Shown here piece after piece: positions 52,421-64,000 of a stretch of 64,000 bases of DNA. The DNA is taken from the NCBI RefSeq assembly GCF_014284195.1, contig NZ_JACOGC010000001.1, positions 372,001 through 436,000 of the forward strand. Direction: 5' to 3'. Below the pieces are notes generated by a model that saw only the letters and a list, made by a program, of their open reading frames with translations, did no database searches and was not told the origin of the DNA. Position numbers and translations under genes: made by a program. Source of the stretch: Cognatundibacterium griseum (GTDB lineage Bacteria; Pseudomonadota; Gammaproteobacteria; Burkholderiales; Burkholderiaceae_D). Numbering within the stretch: position 1 is the first letter of the stretch; every line of letters starts with the position of its first letter.

Positions 52421-52810
52421 ATGAGTATGTCTAATCATTCCGTACAAACAGTTAATACCTCCGGTGACAAATATAAAGTCATTCTGGCGGCTATTGCGAT
52501 CGTTGCTGGAATTGCTGCTTTTTATGTTCTTGCTGGTCAGTCCTCATGGGTTAGAGCGATTGCACTGTTGGCTGGTTTGGTGATTGCTGTCGGTCTGGTT
52601 TCTGTTTCCCAAATGGGACGTGACTTCGTTGAGTTCGCGAAAGAAGCTGTCCGTGAAACAAAAAAAGTTGTATGGCCAACGCGTAAGGAAGCCGGGCAGA
52701 TTACTGCTGTGGTTTTTGGTTTTGTATTGATTATGGCGATCTTTCTCTGGGGAACGGATAAGTTTCTGGAGTTTATGTTGTATGACGTAATCCTTGGATG
52801 GAAAAAATAA
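52421..52810 (+). CDS. secE: Preprotein translocase subunit SecE
   Basis: 129 residues. Two N-terminal membrane segments (the three-segment proteobacterial form) precede the conserved amphipathic [21 protein letters not shown] and the last membrane segment. It is an essential part of SecYEG. ATG 52427 is an alternative start. The stop overlaps the nusG start by one base. Confidence 0.93.
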   Translation: MSMSNHSVQTVNTSGDKYKVILAAIAIVAGIAAFYVLAGQSSWVRAIALLAGLVIAVGLVSVSQMGRDFVEFAKEAVRETKKVVWPTRKEAGQITAVVFGFVLIMAIFLWGTDKFLEFMLYDVILGWKK

Positions 52811-53403
52811 TGAGCGATAACATTCAGGAAAACGAACAGGGTGCAGCGCCAGTGGTGTCTGTGCCCAAAAGTGCTAAAAGATGGTATGCAGTTCATGCTT
52901 ACTCAGGCATGGAAAAAAGTGTTCAGCGTGCACTGGTTGAGCGTATCGACCGAGCCGGTATGCAAGAGCTGTTTGGCCGGATTCTGGTGCCAACTGAAGA
53001 AGTGATTGAAGTGCGTAACGGCCGCAAGGCTGTGACTGAGCGCCGCCTGTTTCCCAGCTATGTTTTCGTCGAAATGGAAATGACTGACGATACATGGCAT
53101 CTGGTGAAAAATACCAGCAAGGTGACTGGTTTTATCGGTGGTAAATCCAATAAGCCATCTCCTATCCCTCAACATGAGGTCGATAAGATTTTGCAGCAGA
53201 TGCAGGATGGTGTTGAGAAGCCACGGCCAAAAGTGTTGTATGAAGTTGGCGAGGTTGTCCGGATTAAAGAAGGTCCATTCACTGATTTCAATGGCAATGT
53301 TGAAGAAGTGAATTACGAGAAATCTAAAGTGCGTGTGACGGTCACTATTTTTGGTCGTGCGACGCCGGTTGAGCTGGAATTTGCCCAGGTCGAAAAGGTT
53401 TAA
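52810..53403 (+). CDS. nusG: Transcription termination/antitermination factor NusG
   Basis: 197 residues. N-terminal NGN domain ([30 protein letters not shown]) and C-terminal KOW domain ([20 protein letters not shown]). It binds RNA polymerase and links it to Rho or the ribosome. TAATG overlap with secE fixes the start; ATG 52798 inside secE is unlikely. Confidence 0.95.
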   Translation: MSDNIQENEQGAAPVVSVPKSAKRWYAVHAYSGMEKSVQRALVERIDRAGMQELFGRILVPTEEVIEVRNGRKAVTERRLFPSYVFVEMEMTDDTWHLVKNTSKVTGFIGGKSNKPSPIPQHEVDKILQQMQDGVEKPRPKVLYEVGEVVRIKEGPFTDFNGNVEEVNYEKSKVRVTVTIFGRATPVELEFAQVEKV

Positions 53404-53530
53404 AGGTAAAAACGCTGATTGGTGCGTAACAGAAGTTTGTTGAAACTGATCAAAATAAGCAGGCAGAGGAGCCTGTCAGTGTGTGGTAGGCATTGGCGGG
53501 CGCTATTACTCATTTAATGAAGGAGCCATC

Positions 53531-53962
53531 ATGGCAAAGAAAATTATCGGTTTTATCAAGCTGCAAGTGCCAGCTGGTAAAGCAAATCCATCCCCACCTA
53601 TCGGTCCAGCTCTGGGTCAACGTGGTCTGAATATCATGGAATTCTGCAAGGCGTTCAACGCGCAGACCCAAGGTATGGAGCCAGGTATGCCGATCCCTGT
53701 TGTGATCACTGCATTTGCTGACAAGTCTTTCACTTTCGTGATGAAGACGCCTCCGGCAACTTACATGATCAAAAAGGCAGCGGGTATCACTAAAGGCTCT
53801 TCCAAGCCACATACTGATAAAGTTGGTTCTATCACCCGTAAGCAGGCAGAAGAAATCGCAACAGTCAAAGCAAAAGACTTGACTGCTGCTGACATGGAAG
53901 CAGCTGTGCGCACTATCGCCGGTTCTGCTCGTTCCATGGGTATCACGGTGGAGGGTCTGTAA
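53531..53962 (+). CDS. rplK: 50S ribosomal protein L11
   Basis: 143 residues. [20 protein letters not shown] at the N-terminus, [14 protein letters not shown] and [19 protein letters not shown] are typical. AAGGAG seven bases before ATG 53531 sets the start. Its stop overlaps the rplA start (TAATG), so L11 and L1 are coupled. Confidence 0.97.
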   Translation: MAKKIIGFIKLQVPAGKANPSPPIGPALGQRGLNIMEFCKAFNAQTQGMEPGMPIPVVITAFADKSFTFVMKTPPATYMIKKAAGITKGSSKPHTDKVGSITRKQAEEIATVKAKDLTAADMEAAVRTIAGSARSMGITVEGL

Positions 53963-54654
53963 TGGCTAAGTTATCTAAAAAAGCAAAGTTGCTCGCGACT
54001 AAAGTTGACCGTCTGAAAGTCTATCCGTTTGATAACGCTATCGCGTTGATCAAGGAATGCGCAACAGCGAAATTCAATGAGTCTATCGACGTTTCCGTAC
54101 AGCTCGGCGTTGATCCTAAGAAATCTGATCAGGTTGTCCGCGGCGCGGTTGTTCTGCCTGCCGGTACTGGTAAATCTGTACGCGTAGCGGTATTCGCACA
54201 AGGTGCAAAAGCTGAAGAAGCAAAAGCAGCGGGTGCGGATATCGTCGGTATGGAAGATCTGGCAGAGCGCGTTAAAGCTGGCGACATGCCTTTCGACGTG
54301 GTGATTGCTTCTCCTGACACGATGCGTATCGTTGGTACTCTGGGTCAGGTTCTGGGCCCACGTGGTCTGATGCCTAACCCAAAAGTTGGCACAGTGACTC
54401 CGGACGTAGCAACAGCAGTTAAAAATGCAAAAGCCGGTCAGGTTCAGTATCGTACAGATAAAGCAGGGATTATCCATGCAACTATCGGTCGCAAATCTTT
54501 TGCTGACGGCGACCTGAGAGCTAACCTGGTTGCGCTGATTGATGCCCTGAACAAGGCAAAGCCAGCATCCAGCAAAGGTGTGTATCTGCGTAAAGTCTCC
54601 ATCTCATCCACGATGGGTGCAGGCGTTCGCGTTGATCACGCTAATCTGGCTTAA
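53962..54654 (+). CDS. rplA: 50S ribosomal protein L1
   Basis: 230 residues, normal length. [35 protein letters not shown] and [18 protein letters not shown] are typical. L1 also represses its own operon in many bacteria by binding the leader, but I have not located that site. Confidence 0.97.
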   Translation: MAKLSKKAKLLATKVDRLKVYPFDNAIALIKECATAKFNESIDVSVQLGVDPKKSDQVVRGAVVLPAGTGKSVRVAVFAQGAKAEEAKAAGADIVGMEDLAERVKAGDMPFDVVIASPDTMRIVGTLGQVLGPRGLMPNPKVGTVTPDVATAVKNAKAGQVQYRTDKAGIIHATIGRKSFADGDLRANLVALIDALNKAKPASSKGVYLRKVSISSTMGAGVRVDHANLA

Positions 54655-54948
54655 GTAAAAAATGAAGTCCCTGCGCTTTTGGCGCAGGGCGATTCTTTGG
54701 GCTGAATGTGCCATCGGTACATTCAGAGTGTCAAAGACCGTTGGGCTTGATGTGTATCTCTGATACCTGTCAAGTTAAATATCTGAAGCATCGTCGACAG
54801 AGCCCAGCGCAGATGGTGTACCCGAACAAGTTTTGTAGTGGACTGGTCCGCCAGTGAAGCTCCTAACTTCGGACGCCGTGTTCGAAACGATATGAAGGAA
54901 GCTCATCATCCTGATGTGCCGAATGAGTATCACTAATGGAGGTTGACC
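54655..54948 (+). promoter_or_regulatory. rplJ (L10) leader region
   Basis: 294 bases between rplA and rplJ without a gene. It starts with stem CCCTGCGC/GCGCAGGG (about 54669-54688) and continues with further pairing-rich sequence. In many bacteria this leader binds the L10-L12 complex and holds the rplJL promoter. The role is inferred from position; I cannot fold it in full. Confidence 0.6.
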
Positions 54949-55446
54949 GTGAGTCTCAATCTGAATGACAAAAAGGCTGTCGTCGCTGAAGTCTCTGCAA
55001 AAGTAGCAACTGCACAGACTATCGTCGTAGCTGAATATCGTGGCATCCAGGTCGGTCATTTGACGCAATTGCGTGCATCCGCACGTGCTCAGGGCGTTTA
55101 CATGCGCGTGTTAAAAAACACACTCGCACGTCGCGCTGTTGAGGGAACTGCATTTGCCAGCCTCGCTTCTGAAATGACCGGTCCGCTGATCTATGCGATC
55201 TCGGATGATGCTGTTGCTGCTGCTAAAGTCGTTAATGACTTCGCAAAAGGCAATGACAAACTGGTTGTTAAAGCAGGTAACTATGCAGGCAAATCGCTGG
55301 ATAAAGCTGGTGTTGTTGCACTGGCAAGCATCCCAAGCCGTGAAGTTCTGTTGGCACAATTGTTGGGCATGATGCAGGCACCTGTATCCGGCTTCGCACG
55401 TGGCCTGGCAGCTCTGGCAGCGAAAAAAGAAGCCGAAGCTGCTTAA
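54949..55446 (+). CDS. rplJ: 50S ribosomal protein L10
   Basis: 165 residues. Start is GTG 54949, seven bases after GGAGG, giving [16 protein letters not shown]; the in-frame TTG at 54943 is not needed. It has [16 protein letters not shown] and [14 protein letters not shown]10 forms the base of the ribosomal stalk and anchors L7/L12 dimers. Confidence 0.96.
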   Translation: MSLNLNDKKAVVAEVSAKVATAQTIVVAEYRGIQVGHLTQLRASARAQGVYMRVLKNTLARRAVEGTAFASLASEMTGPLIYAISDDAVAAAKVVNDFAKGNDKLVVKAGNYAGKSLDKAGVVALASIPSREVLLAQLLGMMQAPVSGFARGLAALAAKKEAEAA

Positions 55447-55509
55447 TTGCAGCCTCGCTTTTTCGTCAAATACCGAATCGATGTGATTTAAAAATATTAG
55501 GAGTTTCAA

Positions 55510-55884
55510 ATGGCAATTAGCAAAGACGATATCCTGGAAGCCGTAGGCGCGATGTCCGTAATGGATCTGAACGACCTGGTTAAGGCATTCGAAGAAAAAT
55601 TCGGCGTATCCGCAGCTGCAATGGCAGTTGCTGGTCCAGCAGCAGGCGGCGCAGCTGCTGCAGCTGAAGAGCAAACAGAGTTCACAGTTATTCTGGCTGA
55701 AGCTGGCGCGAACAAAGTTGGCGTGATTAAAGCAGTTCGTGAACTGACAGGCCTAGGCTTGAAAGAAGCGAAAGACGTTGTTGATGGCGCACCTAAAGCA
55801 GTTAAAGAAGGTGTTTCCAAAGCTGACGCTGAAGCTGCTAAGAAGAAGCTGGAAGAAGCTGGCGCGAAAGTCGAAGTCAAGTAA
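55510..55884 (+). CDS. rplL: 50S ribosomal protein L7/L12
   Basis: 124 residues. N-terminal dimer domain ([19 protein letters not shown]), an Ala/Gly-rich hinge, and C-terminal domain ([38 protein letters not shown]). TAGGAG precedes ATG. A hairpin with a T-rich tail follows and probably tunes read-through to rpoB. Confidence 0.97.
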   Translation: MAISKDDILEAVGAMSVMDLNDLVKAFEEKFGVSAAAMAVAGPAAGGAAAAAEEQTEFTVILAEAGANKVGVIKAVRELTGLGLKEAKDVVDGAPKAVKEGVSKADAEAAKKKLEEAGAKVEVK

Positions 55885-55928
55885 TTCAGCATCAAGGCAA
55901 ATCTCCGGATTTGCCGAAGTCAAAGGAA

Positions 55929-55962
55929 GGAATCCTCTTGCAAGAGAGGATTCCTCTTTGGC
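55929..55962 (+). terminator. Attenuator-like hairpin between rplL and rpoB
   Basis: Perfect 10-base stem GGAATCCTCT (55929-55938) and AGAGGATTCC (55945-55954), 6-base loop, followed by a T-rich but interrupted tail. A weaker hairpin GGCAAAT/GATTTGCC precedes it. Position matches the partial terminator known between rplL and rpoB in E. coli. Confidence 0.6.
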
Positions 55963-56098
55963 TTCTTTGTCGTTTCGGGTTGTTTAGTTGTTTATTAAGG
56001 CTGAGGGTTGAGACTTGAGGCTTTTTGTCGCAAGGTGTTTGTAATGTGCGTCAGGAATCCTGAATTCTCCTTCCTTCCCTGTCACTCACGGAGTGTCC

Positions 56099-59000
56099 AT
56101 GCACTACTCATTTACTGAGAAGAAGCGTATTCGTAAATCTTTTGCGAAGCGCGCCAACGTCCACAACGTTCCGTTCTTATTGGCGACTCAAATCGAGTCG
56201 TATCAAAGTTTTTTACAAGAAGACAGAACTGCTGCAAACCGCAAAAATGAGGGCTTGCAATCTGCCTTCACTTCGATTTTTCCTATTGTTTCGCACAATG
56301 GGTTTGCTCGTCTTGAGTTTTTATCCTATGTATTAGGCGATCCCGCTTTTGACGTCAAGGAATGTCAGTTGCGCGGACTGACTTATGCGTCTCCGCTACG
56401 CGCGAAGGTGCGTCTGGTGATTCTGGATAAAGAGTCGCCGACCAAACCGGTCGTGAAGGAAATGAAAGAGCAGGAAGTCTACATGGGCGAATTGCCTCTG
56501 ATGACCACTACCGGCTCGTTTGTGATCAATGGTACCGAGCGTGTGATTGTGTCCCAGTTGCACCGTTCGCCGGGCGTGTTCTTTGAACATGACCGTGGCA
56601 AGACGCATTCTTCCGGTAAATTGCTGTTCTCGGCACGGATTATTCCTTACCGTGGTTCATGGCTGGATTTTGAATTCGATCCGAAAGATATCCTGTTCTT
56701 CCGTATTGACCGCCGTCGTAAGATGCCGGTCACGATTCTGCTGCGTGCAATTGGCATGACCAATGAGCAGATTCTGGCTAATTTCTTCGTTTTCGATAAT
56801 TTCACGCTGCATAACGATGGCGCTGAAATGGAATTTGTTTCCGAGCGTCTGCGTGGTGAAGTGGCGCGTTTCGACATTACCGATAAGTCCGGTAAAGTGA
56901 TTGTCGCCAAAGACAAGCGTATCAACGCGAAACATGTCCGCGAAATCGATGCCGGCGGTATCAAGCATATTTCGGTTCCAGAAGATTATCTGATCGGCCG
57001 CGTGCTGGCGAAAAACATCATCGACGCCGATACTGGCGAAGTGATTGCGAATGCCAACGACGAGTTGACAGAAGAATTACTGGGTCGTCTGCGCGATGCA
57101 CGCGTCACTGATATTCAGACCTTGTATACCAACGATCTGGACCAGGGTGCCTACATCTCCCAGACTTTGCGTACCGATGACACCGCTGACCAGATGGCAG
57201 CACGCGTGGCGATCTACCGCATGATGCGCCCTGGCGAACCGCCGACAGAAGATTCTGTTGAAGCGCTGTTCAATGGCTTGTTCTACAGCGAAGAGCGTTA
57301 CGACCTGTCGGCTGTTGGCCGTATGAAGTTCAACCGCCGTATCGGCCGCGACGAGCTGACCGGCGCCATGACTTTGTCTAATGAAGACATCCTCGCCGTG
57401 ATCAAGATTCTGGTTGAGCTGCGCAATGGCCGCGGCGAAGTCGACGATATCGATCACCTGGGTAACCGTCGCGTACGCTGCGTCGGTGAACTGGCTGAGA
57501 ACCAGTTCCGTGCCGGTCTGGTGCGTGTCGAACGTGCCGTCAAAGAGCGTTTGGGTCAGGCCGAAGCCGATAACCTGATGCCGCATGACCTGATTAACTC
57601 CAAACCGATTTCTGCAGCGATCCGTGAATTCTTCGGCTCCTCCCAGTTGTCGCAGTTTATGGATCAGACTAACCCGCTGTCCGAAATCACGCACAAGCGT
57701 CGTATTTCCGCACTGGGACCTGGTGGTCTGACCCGCGAGCGCGCCGGCTTTGAAGTCCGCGACGTGCATCCAACCCACTACGGCCGCGTTTGCCCGATCG
57801 AAACACCGGAAGGTCCGAACATCGGTCTGATCAACTCGCTGGCGCTGTACGCGCGTCTGAACGAATACGGCTTCCTCGAAACGCCTTACCGCAAAGTGGT
57901 TGACAGCAAAATCACTAACCAGATCGATTATCTGTCTGCGATCGAAGAAGGCCGCTACATCATCGCTCAGGCGAATGCGACCATTGACGGCACTGGCACG
58001 CTGGTCGACGAACTGGTGTCCGCCCGTGAAGCTGGCGAAACCATCCTGGTATCGCCGGAGCGCATTCAGTACATGGACGTGGCGACCGGTCAGGTGGTTT
58101 CTGTTGCCGCATCGCTGATCCCGTTCCTCGAACACGATGATGCGAACCGTGCGCTGATGGGTGCCAACATGCAACGTCAGGCTGTTCCTTGCCTGCGTCC
58201 TGAAAAAGCTTTCGTCGGTACCGGCATCGAACGTACTGTGGCAGTCGACTCCGGCACCACAGTGCAGGCGCTGCGCGGCGGTAAAGTTGATTACATCGAT
58301 GCGGGCCGTATCGTGATTCGCGTGAATGACGCGGAAGCACAGGCAGGCGAAGTCGGTGTTGATATCTACAACCTGATCAAGTACACCCGTTCCAACCAGA
58401 ACACCAACATCAACCAGCGTCCTATCGTCAAAGTCGGCGACGTGGTTGCCAAAGGTGACGTACTGGCCGACGGCGCATCGACTGACATGGGCGAACTGGC
58501 TCTGGGTCAGAACATGCTGGTCGCGTTCATGCCGTGGAACGGTTATAACTTCGAAGATTCGATTCTGATCTCCGAAAAAGTCGTCGCTGACGACCGCTAC
58601 ACATCGATTCATATCGAAGAGTTGTCCGTTGTGGCACGTGACACCAAACTGGGTGCGGAAGAAATCACACGTGATATCTCCAACCTGGCGGAAAATCAGT
58701 TAGCCCGTCTGGATGAATCCGGTATCGTCTACATCGGTGCAGAAGTGACCGCTGGCGACACACTGGTTGGTAAAGTCACACCAAAAGGCGAAACTCAGCT
58801 GACACCGGAAGAAAAACTGCTGCGCGCCATCTTCGGTGAAAAAGCGTCCGATGTTAAAGATACATCCCTGCGCGTGCCATCCGGCATGGTCGGCACCGTT
58901 ATCGACGTTCAGGTGTTCACCCGCGAAGGCATCCAGCGCGACAAACGTGCTCAGCAGATTATCGACGACGAACTGAAACGCTACCGCCTGGATCTGAACG

Positions 59001-60205
59001 ACCAGCTGCGTATCGTGGAAGGCGATGCGTTCGAGCGTCTGGAGCGTATGCTGGACGGTAAGATCGCTGACGGCGGTCCGGCCAAGCTGGCAAAAGGCAG
59101 CAAGATCACTAAGGAATATCTGGCCAGCATCGATAAGTATCACTGGTTCGATATCCGCCTGGCATCCGACGATGCGGCGAATGCACTGGTTGCGATGAAA
59201 GATTCCATCGCCGAAAAACGCCATCAGTTCGATCTGGCGTTCGAAGAAAAACGCACCAAGCTGACCCAGGGCGACGAATTGCCGCCAGGCGTACAGAAAA
59301 TGGTCAAGGTGTACCTCGCGGTCAAACGTCGCCTGCAGCCTGGTGACAAGATGGCGGGTCGTCACGGTAACAAGGGTGTGGTTTCCCGTATCGTGCCGAT
59401 TGAAGATATGCCGTACATGGCGGATGGTACGCCGGCAGACATCGTGCTGAACCCACTGGGTGTTCCGTCCCGTATGAACGTGGGTCAGGTTCTGGAAGTG
59501 CATCTGGGCTGGGCGGCAAAAGGTCTGGGTCTGCGTATCGGCGAAATGCTGAAAGCTAAGGCTAAGGTAGAAGAGCTGCGCGAATTCCTGAAAAAGATTT
59601 ATAACGAATCCGGCAAGAAGGAAGATATCGACGGTTTCAGCGATGCAGAAATTTTGGAACTGACGAATAACCTGAAAAACGGTGTGCCGTTTGCGACACC
59701 GGTGTTTGACGGTGCGCATGAATCTGAAATCCGCCGCATGCTGGATCTGGCTTTCCCTGACCATATTGCAGAGCAGCTTGGCATGACGCCATCCAAAAAT
59801 CAGGTTACCCTGTACGATGGCCGGACTGGTGAAGCGTTCGAGCGCAAAGTGACTCTTGGCTACATGCATATGCTGAAACTGCACCATCTGGTTGATGATA
59901 AAATGCATGCCCGCTCGACCGGACCATACTCTCTGGTCACGCAGCAGCCATTGGGCGGTAAAGCCCAGTTCGGTGGCCAGCGTTTCGGTGAGATGGAGGT
60001 TTGGGCACTGGAAGCTTACGGCGCGTCTTACGTCTTGCAAGAGATGCTGACCGTCAAGTCCGATGACGTGAATGGCCGTACCAAAGTGTATGAAAACCTG
60101 GTCAAGGGCGATCACGTGATTGATGCAGGTATGCCAGAGTCGTTCAACGTTCTGGTCAAGGAAATTCGCTCTCTCGGTATCGATATCGATCTCGAGCGCG
60201 ATTAA
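56099..60205 (+). CDS. rpoB: DNA-directed RNA polymerase subunit beta
   Basis: 1368 residues. ATG 56099 follows CGGAG; GTG 56093 is in frame but less likely. Typical blocks: the rifampicin-region [22 protein letters not shown] (in part), [31 protein letters not shown], and the C-terminal [24 protein letters not shown] (in part). The Ser-Asp-Gln-His-Ser positions of the rifampicin pocket look wild-type ([19 protein letters not shown]). No frameshift. Confidence 0.98.
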   Translation: MHYSFTEKKRIRKSFAKRANVHNVPFLLATQIESYQSFLQEDRTAANRKNEGLQSAFTSIFPIVSHNGFARLEFLSYVLGDPAFDVKECQLRGLTYASPLRAKVRLVILDKESPTKPVVKEMKEQEVYMGELPLMTTTGSFVINGTERVIVSQLHRSPGVFFEHDRGKTHSSGKLLFSARIIPYRGSWLDFEFDPKDILFFRIDRRRKMPVTILLRAIGMTNEQILANFFVFDNFTLHNDGAEMEFVSERLRGEVARFDITDKSGKVIVAKDKRINAKHVREIDAGGIKHISVPEDYLIGRVLAKNIIDADTGEVIANANDELTEELLGRLRDARVTDIQTLYTNDLDQGAYISQTLRTDDTADQMAARVAIYRMMRPGEPPTEDSVEALFNGLFYSEERYDLSAVGRMKFNRRIGRDELTGAMTLSNEDILAVIKILVELRNGRGEVDDIDHLGNRRVRCVGELAENQFRAGLVRVERAVKERLGQAEADNLMPHDLINSKPISAAIREFFGSSQLSQFMDQTNPLSEITHKRRISALGPGGLTRERAGFEVRDVHPTHYGRVCPIETPEGPNIGLINSLALYARLNEYGFLETPYRKVVDSKITNQIDYLSAIEEGRYIIAQANATIDGTGTLVDELVSAREAGETILVSPERIQYMDVATGQVVSVAASLIPFLEHDDANRALMGANMQRQAVPCLRPEKAFVGTGIERTVAVDSGTTVQALRGGKVDYIDAGRIVIRVNDAEAQAGEVGVDIYNLIKYTRSNQNTNINQRPIVKVGDVVAKGDVLADGASTDMGELALGQNMLVAFMPWNGYNFEDSILISEKVVADDRYTSIHIEELSVVARDTKLGAEEITRDISNLAENQLARLDESGIVYIGAEVTAGDTLVGKVTPKGETQLTPEEKLLRAIFGEKASDVKDTSLRVPSGMVGTVIDVQVFTREGIQRDKRAQQIIDDELKRYRLDLNDQLRIVEGDAFERLERMLDGKIADGGPAKLAKGSKITKEYLASIDKYHWFDIRLASDDAANALVAMKDSIAEKRHQFDLAFEEKRTKLTQGDELPPGVQKMVKVYLAVKRRLQPGDKMAGRHGNKGVVSRIVPIEDMPYMADGTPADIVLNPLGVPSRMNVGQVLEVHLGWAAKGLGLRIGEMLKAKAKVEELREFLKKIYNESGKKEDIDGFSDAEILELTNNLKNGVPFATPVFDGAHESEIRRMLDLAFPDHIAEQLGMTPSKNQVTLYDGRTGEAFERKVTLGYMHMLKLHHLVDDKMHARSTGPYSLVTQQPLGGKAQFGGQRFGEMEVWALEAYGASYVLQEMLTVKSDDVNGRTKVYENLVKGDHVIDAGMPESFNVLVKEIRSLGIDIDLERD

Positions 60206-60515
60206 TCCGGATCACTGCAAAGCGCTTCCGGCTCGCTGGAAACTGCTTTGCAGCAGATGGAAAAAAATTAGTAATTTGCAGTATGTGTACTACCGCCGCC
60301 GCCCGGACGAGATCCGGGCGATGGTCATTCAGTCAGCCAGCAGTTTGGAAGTGAATTCGTTCCCGGTATCTGATGGAACCAGTCCCAGCAAGGGATTCCG
60401 GCTCTCCCGTCGATGCGAACAGGGTCAGATGACGAAATTGCTTCTGTTGCAGCACTATTCAGCCAACTAGCGTGAATTTCAAAGTAAATTCGCACGCTTC
60501 ACTGGAGTGATATAC
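60206..60515 (+). other. Structured rpoB-rpoC spacer
   Basis: 310 bases without a supported gene; far longer than the 77-base spacer of E. coli. It holds two strong hairpins: CTGCAAAGC (60215-60223) with GCTTTGCAG (60245-60253), and CGCCCGGA (60300-60307) with TCCGGGCG (60313-60320). Neither has a T-run, so both look like processing or stability elements. A TGGAG site precedes the rpoC ATG. Confidence 0.6.
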
Positions 60516-63500
60516 ATGAAAGCCCTGCTCGATCTATTCAAGCAAGTCCAGCCAAACGAACAATTCGACGCGATCAAAATTGGTCTGGCGTCTCCGGAAA
60601 AAATCCGCTCCTGGTCCTACGGCGAAGTCAAAAAGCCGGAAACCATCAACTACCGTACCTTTAAGCCAGAACGCGATGGCCTGTTCTGCGCCAAGATTTT
60701 TGGACCGATCAAAGATTACGAATGCCTGTGCGGTAAGTACAAGCGTCTGAAACACCGTGGTGTCATTTGCGAAAAGTGCGGCGTTGAAGTGACTCTGGCT
60801 AAAGTACGCCGTGAGCGCATGGGCCATATTGAACTGGCTTCCCCGACAGCGCATATCTGGTTCCTGAAATCCCTGCCATCCCGTCTGGGTATGGTGCTGG
60901 ACATGACACTGCGCGATATCGAGCGCGTGCTGTATTTTGAAGCATATGTTGTGACCGATCCCGGCATGACGCCGCTGAAAAAATGCCAGATCATGTCGGA
61001 AGACGACTACGCTGCCAAATACGAAGAATACGGTGACGAATTCACCGCATTCATGGGTGCGGAAGGTATCCGTGAACTGCTGCGTTCCATCGATATCGAC
61101 CGTGATGCGGAAACCCTGCGCACCGAGCTGAAAGAATCCAAATCCGAAGCCAAGATCAAGAAGTACGCGAAGCGTCTGAAAGTGCTGGAAGCGTTCCAGC
61201 GTTCCGGCATCAAGCCGGACTGGATGATCATGGAAGTGCTGCCGGTGCTGCCGCCTGAACTGCGTCCGCTGGTACCGCTGGATGGTGGCCGTTTTGCGAC
61301 CTCCGATCTGAACGATCTGTACCGCCGCGTCATTAACCGTAACAACCGTCTGAAGCGCCTGATGGAATTGCGCGCTCCGGAAATCATCACCCGCAACGAA
61401 AAACGCATGCTGCAGGAAGCGGTTGATTCCCTGCTCGATAACGGCCGTCGCGGTAAAGCGATGACTGGCGCGAACAAGCGTCCGCTGAAATCGCTGGCTG
61501 AAATGATCAAAGGCAAGGGCGGCCGTTTCCGTCAGAACTTGCTGGGTAAGCGCGTCGACTACTCTGGTCGTTCCGTTATCGTGGTCGGTCCGCAGCTGAA
61601 ACTGCATCAGTGCGGTCTGCCGAAACTGATGGCGCTGGAACTGTTCAAACCGTTCATTTTCAATAAACTGGAATTGATGGGTCTGGCGACCACGATCAAG
61701 GCTGCGAAGAAACTGGTCGAGATTCAGGAACCGGTCGTCTGGGATATTCTTGAAGAAGTCATTCGCGAACATCCTATCATGCTGAACCGTGCGCCTACGC
61801 TGCACCGTCTGGGTATCCAGGCGTTTGAGCCAGTGCTGATCGAAGGCAAAGCGATCCAGCTGCATCCGCTCGTCTGCGCGGCGTTCAACGCCGACTTCGA
61901 CGGTGACCAGATGGCGGTGCACGTTCCTCTGTCGATCGAAGCGCAGATGGAAGCACGCACACTGATGCTGGCGTCTAACAATATTCTGTTCCCGTCCAAC
62001 GGCGAACCATCGATCGTTCCTTCTCAGGATATCGTTCTGGGTCTGTACTACGCTTCCCGTGAAAAAATCAACGGCAAGGGCGAAGGTATGATGTTCCCGG
62101 ATGTCTCCGAAGCGATCCGCGCCTGGGACAACAAGGAAGTCGAACTCAGCACCCGTATCACCGTGCGTATCACCGAGTACCCGAAAGATGCGGCAACCGG
62201 CGAATTCACCAAGACGATCAAGCGTTACGAAACCACAGTCGGTCGTGCGATTCTGTCTGAAATCCTGCCAAAGGGCTTGCCATTCAGCGTTCTGAACCGT
62301 CCGTTGAAGAAAAAAGAAATTTCCCGCCTGATCGATACTTCTTTCCGTAAGTGCGGTCTGCGTGCGACAGTGGTATTTGCCGATCAGCTGATGCAGATGG
62401 GTTTCCGCCTCGCGACACGTGCCGGTATCTCGATCTGTATCGACGATATGCTGGTACCACCGCAAAAAGTGACCTTGCTGGCTGCAGCAGAGCATGAAGT
62501 CAAGCAGATCGAACAGCAATACGCTTCCGGTCTGGTGACTGCGGGCGAACGCTACAACAAAGTGGTCGATATCTGGGGCAAGACCGGTGATGAAGTCGGC
62601 AAGGCGATGATGGAACAGCTCAAAGTTGAACCTGTCACCAAGCGCGACGGCACCGTCGGCACGCAAGAGTCTTTCAATGCGATTTACATGATGGCTGACT
62701 CCGGTGCGCGTGGTTCTGCTGCACAGATCCGTCAGCTGGCCGGTATGCGTGGTCTGATGGCGAAACCGGATGGTTCGATTATCGAAACACCGATTACCGC
62801 GAACTTCCGCGAAGGTCTGAACGTTCTGCAGTACTTCATTTCCACACACGGTGCGCGTAAAGGTCTGGCCGATACGGCGCTGAAGACAGCGAACTCCGGT
62901 TACCTGACACGCCGTCTGGTCGACGTGACGCAGGATCTGGTGGTGGTGGAAGACGATTGCGGTACATCGAACGGTTCTTCGATGAAGGCGATCGTTGAAG
63001 GCGGTGAAGTTAACGTACCTTTGCGCGATCTGATTCTGGGCCGTGTTTCTGCCAACGATATCGTGAATCCGGAAACACAGGAAACCCTGTACGCCGCAGG
63101 CAGCCTGCTGGATGAAGTGGCTGTAGAGCGTATCGAAGCGCTGGGCATCGACGAAGTCAAAGTCCGCACACCGCTGACCTGCGACACCCGTTATGGTCTG
63201 TGCGCGATGTGCTATGGCCGCGATCTGGGCCGCGGCAATCTGGTCAATGCCGGTGAGGCAGTCGGTGTGATTGCTGCGCAGTCCATCGGTGAACCGGGTA
63301 CACAGCTGACAATGCGTACCTTCCACATCGGTGGTGCGGCGTCCCGTGCAGCAGTGGCCTCTTCCGTGGAAGCGAAATCCAACGGTACGATCCGTTTCAC
63401 TGCGACGATGCGTTATGTCACGAACGGCAAAGGCGATCAGATCGTCATTTCCCGTTCCGGCGAAGTGCTGATCACTGACGACCACGGACGTGAGCGCGAG

Positions 63501-64000
63501 CGTCATAAAGTGCCTTACGGTGCGACACTGATCGTCAAAGACGGCATGGTCATCAGAGCCGGTACTGCACTGGCGACATGGGATCCGCTGACCCGTCCTA
63601 TCATTACCGAATACACCGGTACGGTGAAGTTCGAGAATGTCGAGGAAGGCGTGACCGTTGCGAAGCAGGTTGACGAAGTGACCGGTTTGTCCACGCTGGT
63701 GGCGATCGATCCTAAGCGTCGTGGCGCAGCAGGCAAGTCGGTACGTCCGCAGGTCAAGCTGCTGAATGAAAACGGCGAAGAAGTCAAAATCGCCGGTACC
63801 GAACACGCTGTGACGATCGGTTTCCAGGTTGGCGCGCTGATTACCGTGAAAGACGGTCAGCACGTGACCGTTGGTGAAGTGCTGGCGCGTATCCCGACCG
63901 AATCGCAGAAAACCCGTGATATTACCGGTGGTCTGCCGCGCGTTGCCGAACTGTTCGAAGCCCGTTCCCCGAAAGATGCCGGTATGCTGGCAGAGGTAAC
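60516..64000 (+). CDS. rpoC: DNA-directed RNA polymerase subunit beta' (3' end cut by window)
   Basis: At least 1161 codons are present with no stop. It starts [20 protein letters not shown]. The zinc-binding N-terminal block [20 protein letters not shown] is intact, the active-site [12 protein letters not shown] is present (near nt 61890-61925), and the trigger-loop and second zinc region follow ([16 protein letters not shown]). About 250 further residues are expected to the right of the window by comparison with E. coli (1407 residues). Confidence 0.97.
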   Translation, partial: MKALLDLFKQVQPNEQFDAIKIGLASPEKIRSWSYGEVKKPETINYRTFKPERDGLFCAKIFGPIKDYECLCGKYKRLKHRGVICEKCGVEVTLAKVRRERMGHIELASPTAHIWFLKSLPSRLGMVLDMTLRDIERVLYFEAYVVTDPGMTPLKKCQIMSEDDYAAKYEEYGDEFTAFMGAEGIRELLRSIDIDRDAETLRTELKESKSEAKIKKYAKRLKVLEAFQRSGIKPDWMIMEVLPVLPPELRPLVPLDGGRFATSDLNDLYRRVINRNNRLKRLMELRAPEIITRNEKRMLQEAVDSLLDNGRRGKAMTGANKRPLKSLAEMIKGKGGRFRQNLLGKRVDYSGRSVIVVGPQLKLHQCGLPKLMALELFKPFIFNKLELMGLATTIKAAKKLVEIQEPVVWDILEEVIREHPIMLNRAPTLHRLGIQAFEPVLIEGKAIQLHPLVCAAFNADFDGDQMAVHVPLSIEAQMEARTLMLASNNILFPSNGEPSIVPSQDIVLGLYYASREKINGKGEGMMFPDVSEAIRAWDNKEVELSTRITVRITEYPKDAATGEFTKTIKRYETTVGRAILSEILPKGLPFSVLNRPLKKKEISRLIDTSFRKCGLRATVVFADQLMQMGFRLATRAGISICIDDMLVPPQKVTLLAAAEHEVKQIEQQYASGLVTAGERYNKVVDIWGKTGDEVGKAMMEQLKVEPVTKRDGTVGTQESFNAIYMMADSGARGSAAQIRQLAGMRGLMAKPDGSIIETPITANFREGLNVLQYFISTHGARKGLADTALKTANSGYLTRRLVDVTQDLVVVEDDCGTSNGSSMKAIVEGGEVNVPLRDLILGRVSANDIVNPETQETLYAAGSLLDEVAVERIEALGIDEVKVRTPLTCDTRYGLCAMCYGRDLGRGNLVNAGEAVGVIAAQSIGEPGTQLTMRTFHIGGAASRAAVASSVEAKSNGTIRFTATMRYVTNGKGDQIVISRSGEVLITDDHGRERERHKVPYGATLIVKDGMVIRAGTALATWDPLTRPIITEYTGTVKFENVEEGVTVAKQVDEVTGLSTLVAIDPKRRGAAGKSVRPQVKLLNENGEEVKIAGTEHAVTIGFQVGALITVKDGQHVTVGEVLARIPTESQKTRDITGGLPRVAELFEARSPKDAGMLAEV

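Noticed and set aside
57077-58612. Long minus-strand open frame inside rpoB
   Set aside because: Shadow of rpoB; no start signal and composition typical of an antisense frame.
60120-60470. Plus-strand frame bridging the rpoB end and the spacer
   Set aside because: It begins within rpoB in another frame and has no ribosome site; the spacer is better explained as structured RNA.
60534-63863. A 1109-codon open frame on the minus strand
   Set aside because: It is the mirror frame of rpoC, whose plus-strand translation has all subunit beta' motifs. The minus product is rich in His, Gln and Arg without any family pattern.

Overview
The window looks like the chromosome of a betaproteobacterium, most likely of the Burkholderiales/Oxalobacteraceae type. 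The evidence is the gene order tRNA-Tyr, tRNA-Gly, tRNA-Thr, tuf, tRNA-Trp, secE, nusG, rplKAJL, rpoBC at the right end, the moderately high GC, and many isolated metabolic genes with betaproteobacterial-type signatures. I saw no rRNA gene, prophage, insertion sequence or CRISPR array. The left edge may cut a minus-strand gene, and the right edge cuts rpoC.

Layout, left to right. (1) 0.2-3.3 kb: a secreted DUF1800 lipoprotein and a Tat-exported DUF1501 protein with overlapping stop and start. (2) 3.4-8.4 kb: a periplasmic molybdenum hydroxylase ([2Fe-2S] and Mo subunits) with an XdhC-type maturation factor, divergent from an AraC regulator. (3) 8.4-12.1 kb: a circularly permuted ATP-grasp-like protein divergent from an arsenic operon (arsR, two LMW-PTP-type arsC, an aquaglyceroporin) that lacks an ArsB/Acr3 pump. 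(4) 12-30 kb: exporters (LeuE, CDF), a DUF5666 lipoprotein, a pirin, an OsmC protein, a large zinc-metalloprotease lipoprotein with a lamin-tail domain, a nucleotide pyrophosphatase-like lipoprotein, a DUF2804 protein, a RoxA-type ribosomal oxygenase, a nitronate monooxygenase-like protein, a PhoD-type phosphatase and thymidine kinase. (5) 30-36 kb: an IbpA-type small heat-shock gene with a sigma-32-like promoter and a ROSE-like RNA thermometer, an LldD-like dehydrogenase, then tyrosine/homogentisate catabolism (LysR, hmgA, fahA). (6) 36-40 kb: YidB, and LysR divergent from azoR, pirin and DoxX. (7) 40-50 kb: ttcA, folB and a FolM-like pteridine reductase, a MidA-like methyltransferase, a DUF2905 protein, a TPR response regulator followed by an HDOD/GAF protein, an RhtB-like exporter, a hypothetical gene with an Spx-type arsC, a TMEM165/GDT1 transporter under a yybP-ykoY manganese riboswitch, and MgtC. 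(8) 50.6 kb to the end: the translation/transcription supercluster.

The most interesting non-coding structures are the two-hairpin thermometer in front of ibpA, the manganese riboswitch, a 310-base structured rpoB-rpoC spacer, an extended inverted repeat upstream of phoD, an operator-like palindrome between LysR and azoR, and two related intergenic elements about 17 kb apart. The most interesting coding points are the pump-less arsenic operon with its divergent ATP-grasp gene, an alanine-rich insertion inside the PhoD domain, a receiver domain with Glu at the expected phospho-Asp position, and the composite metalloprotease. All functional calls come from reading motifs in translated sequence; no database search was run.
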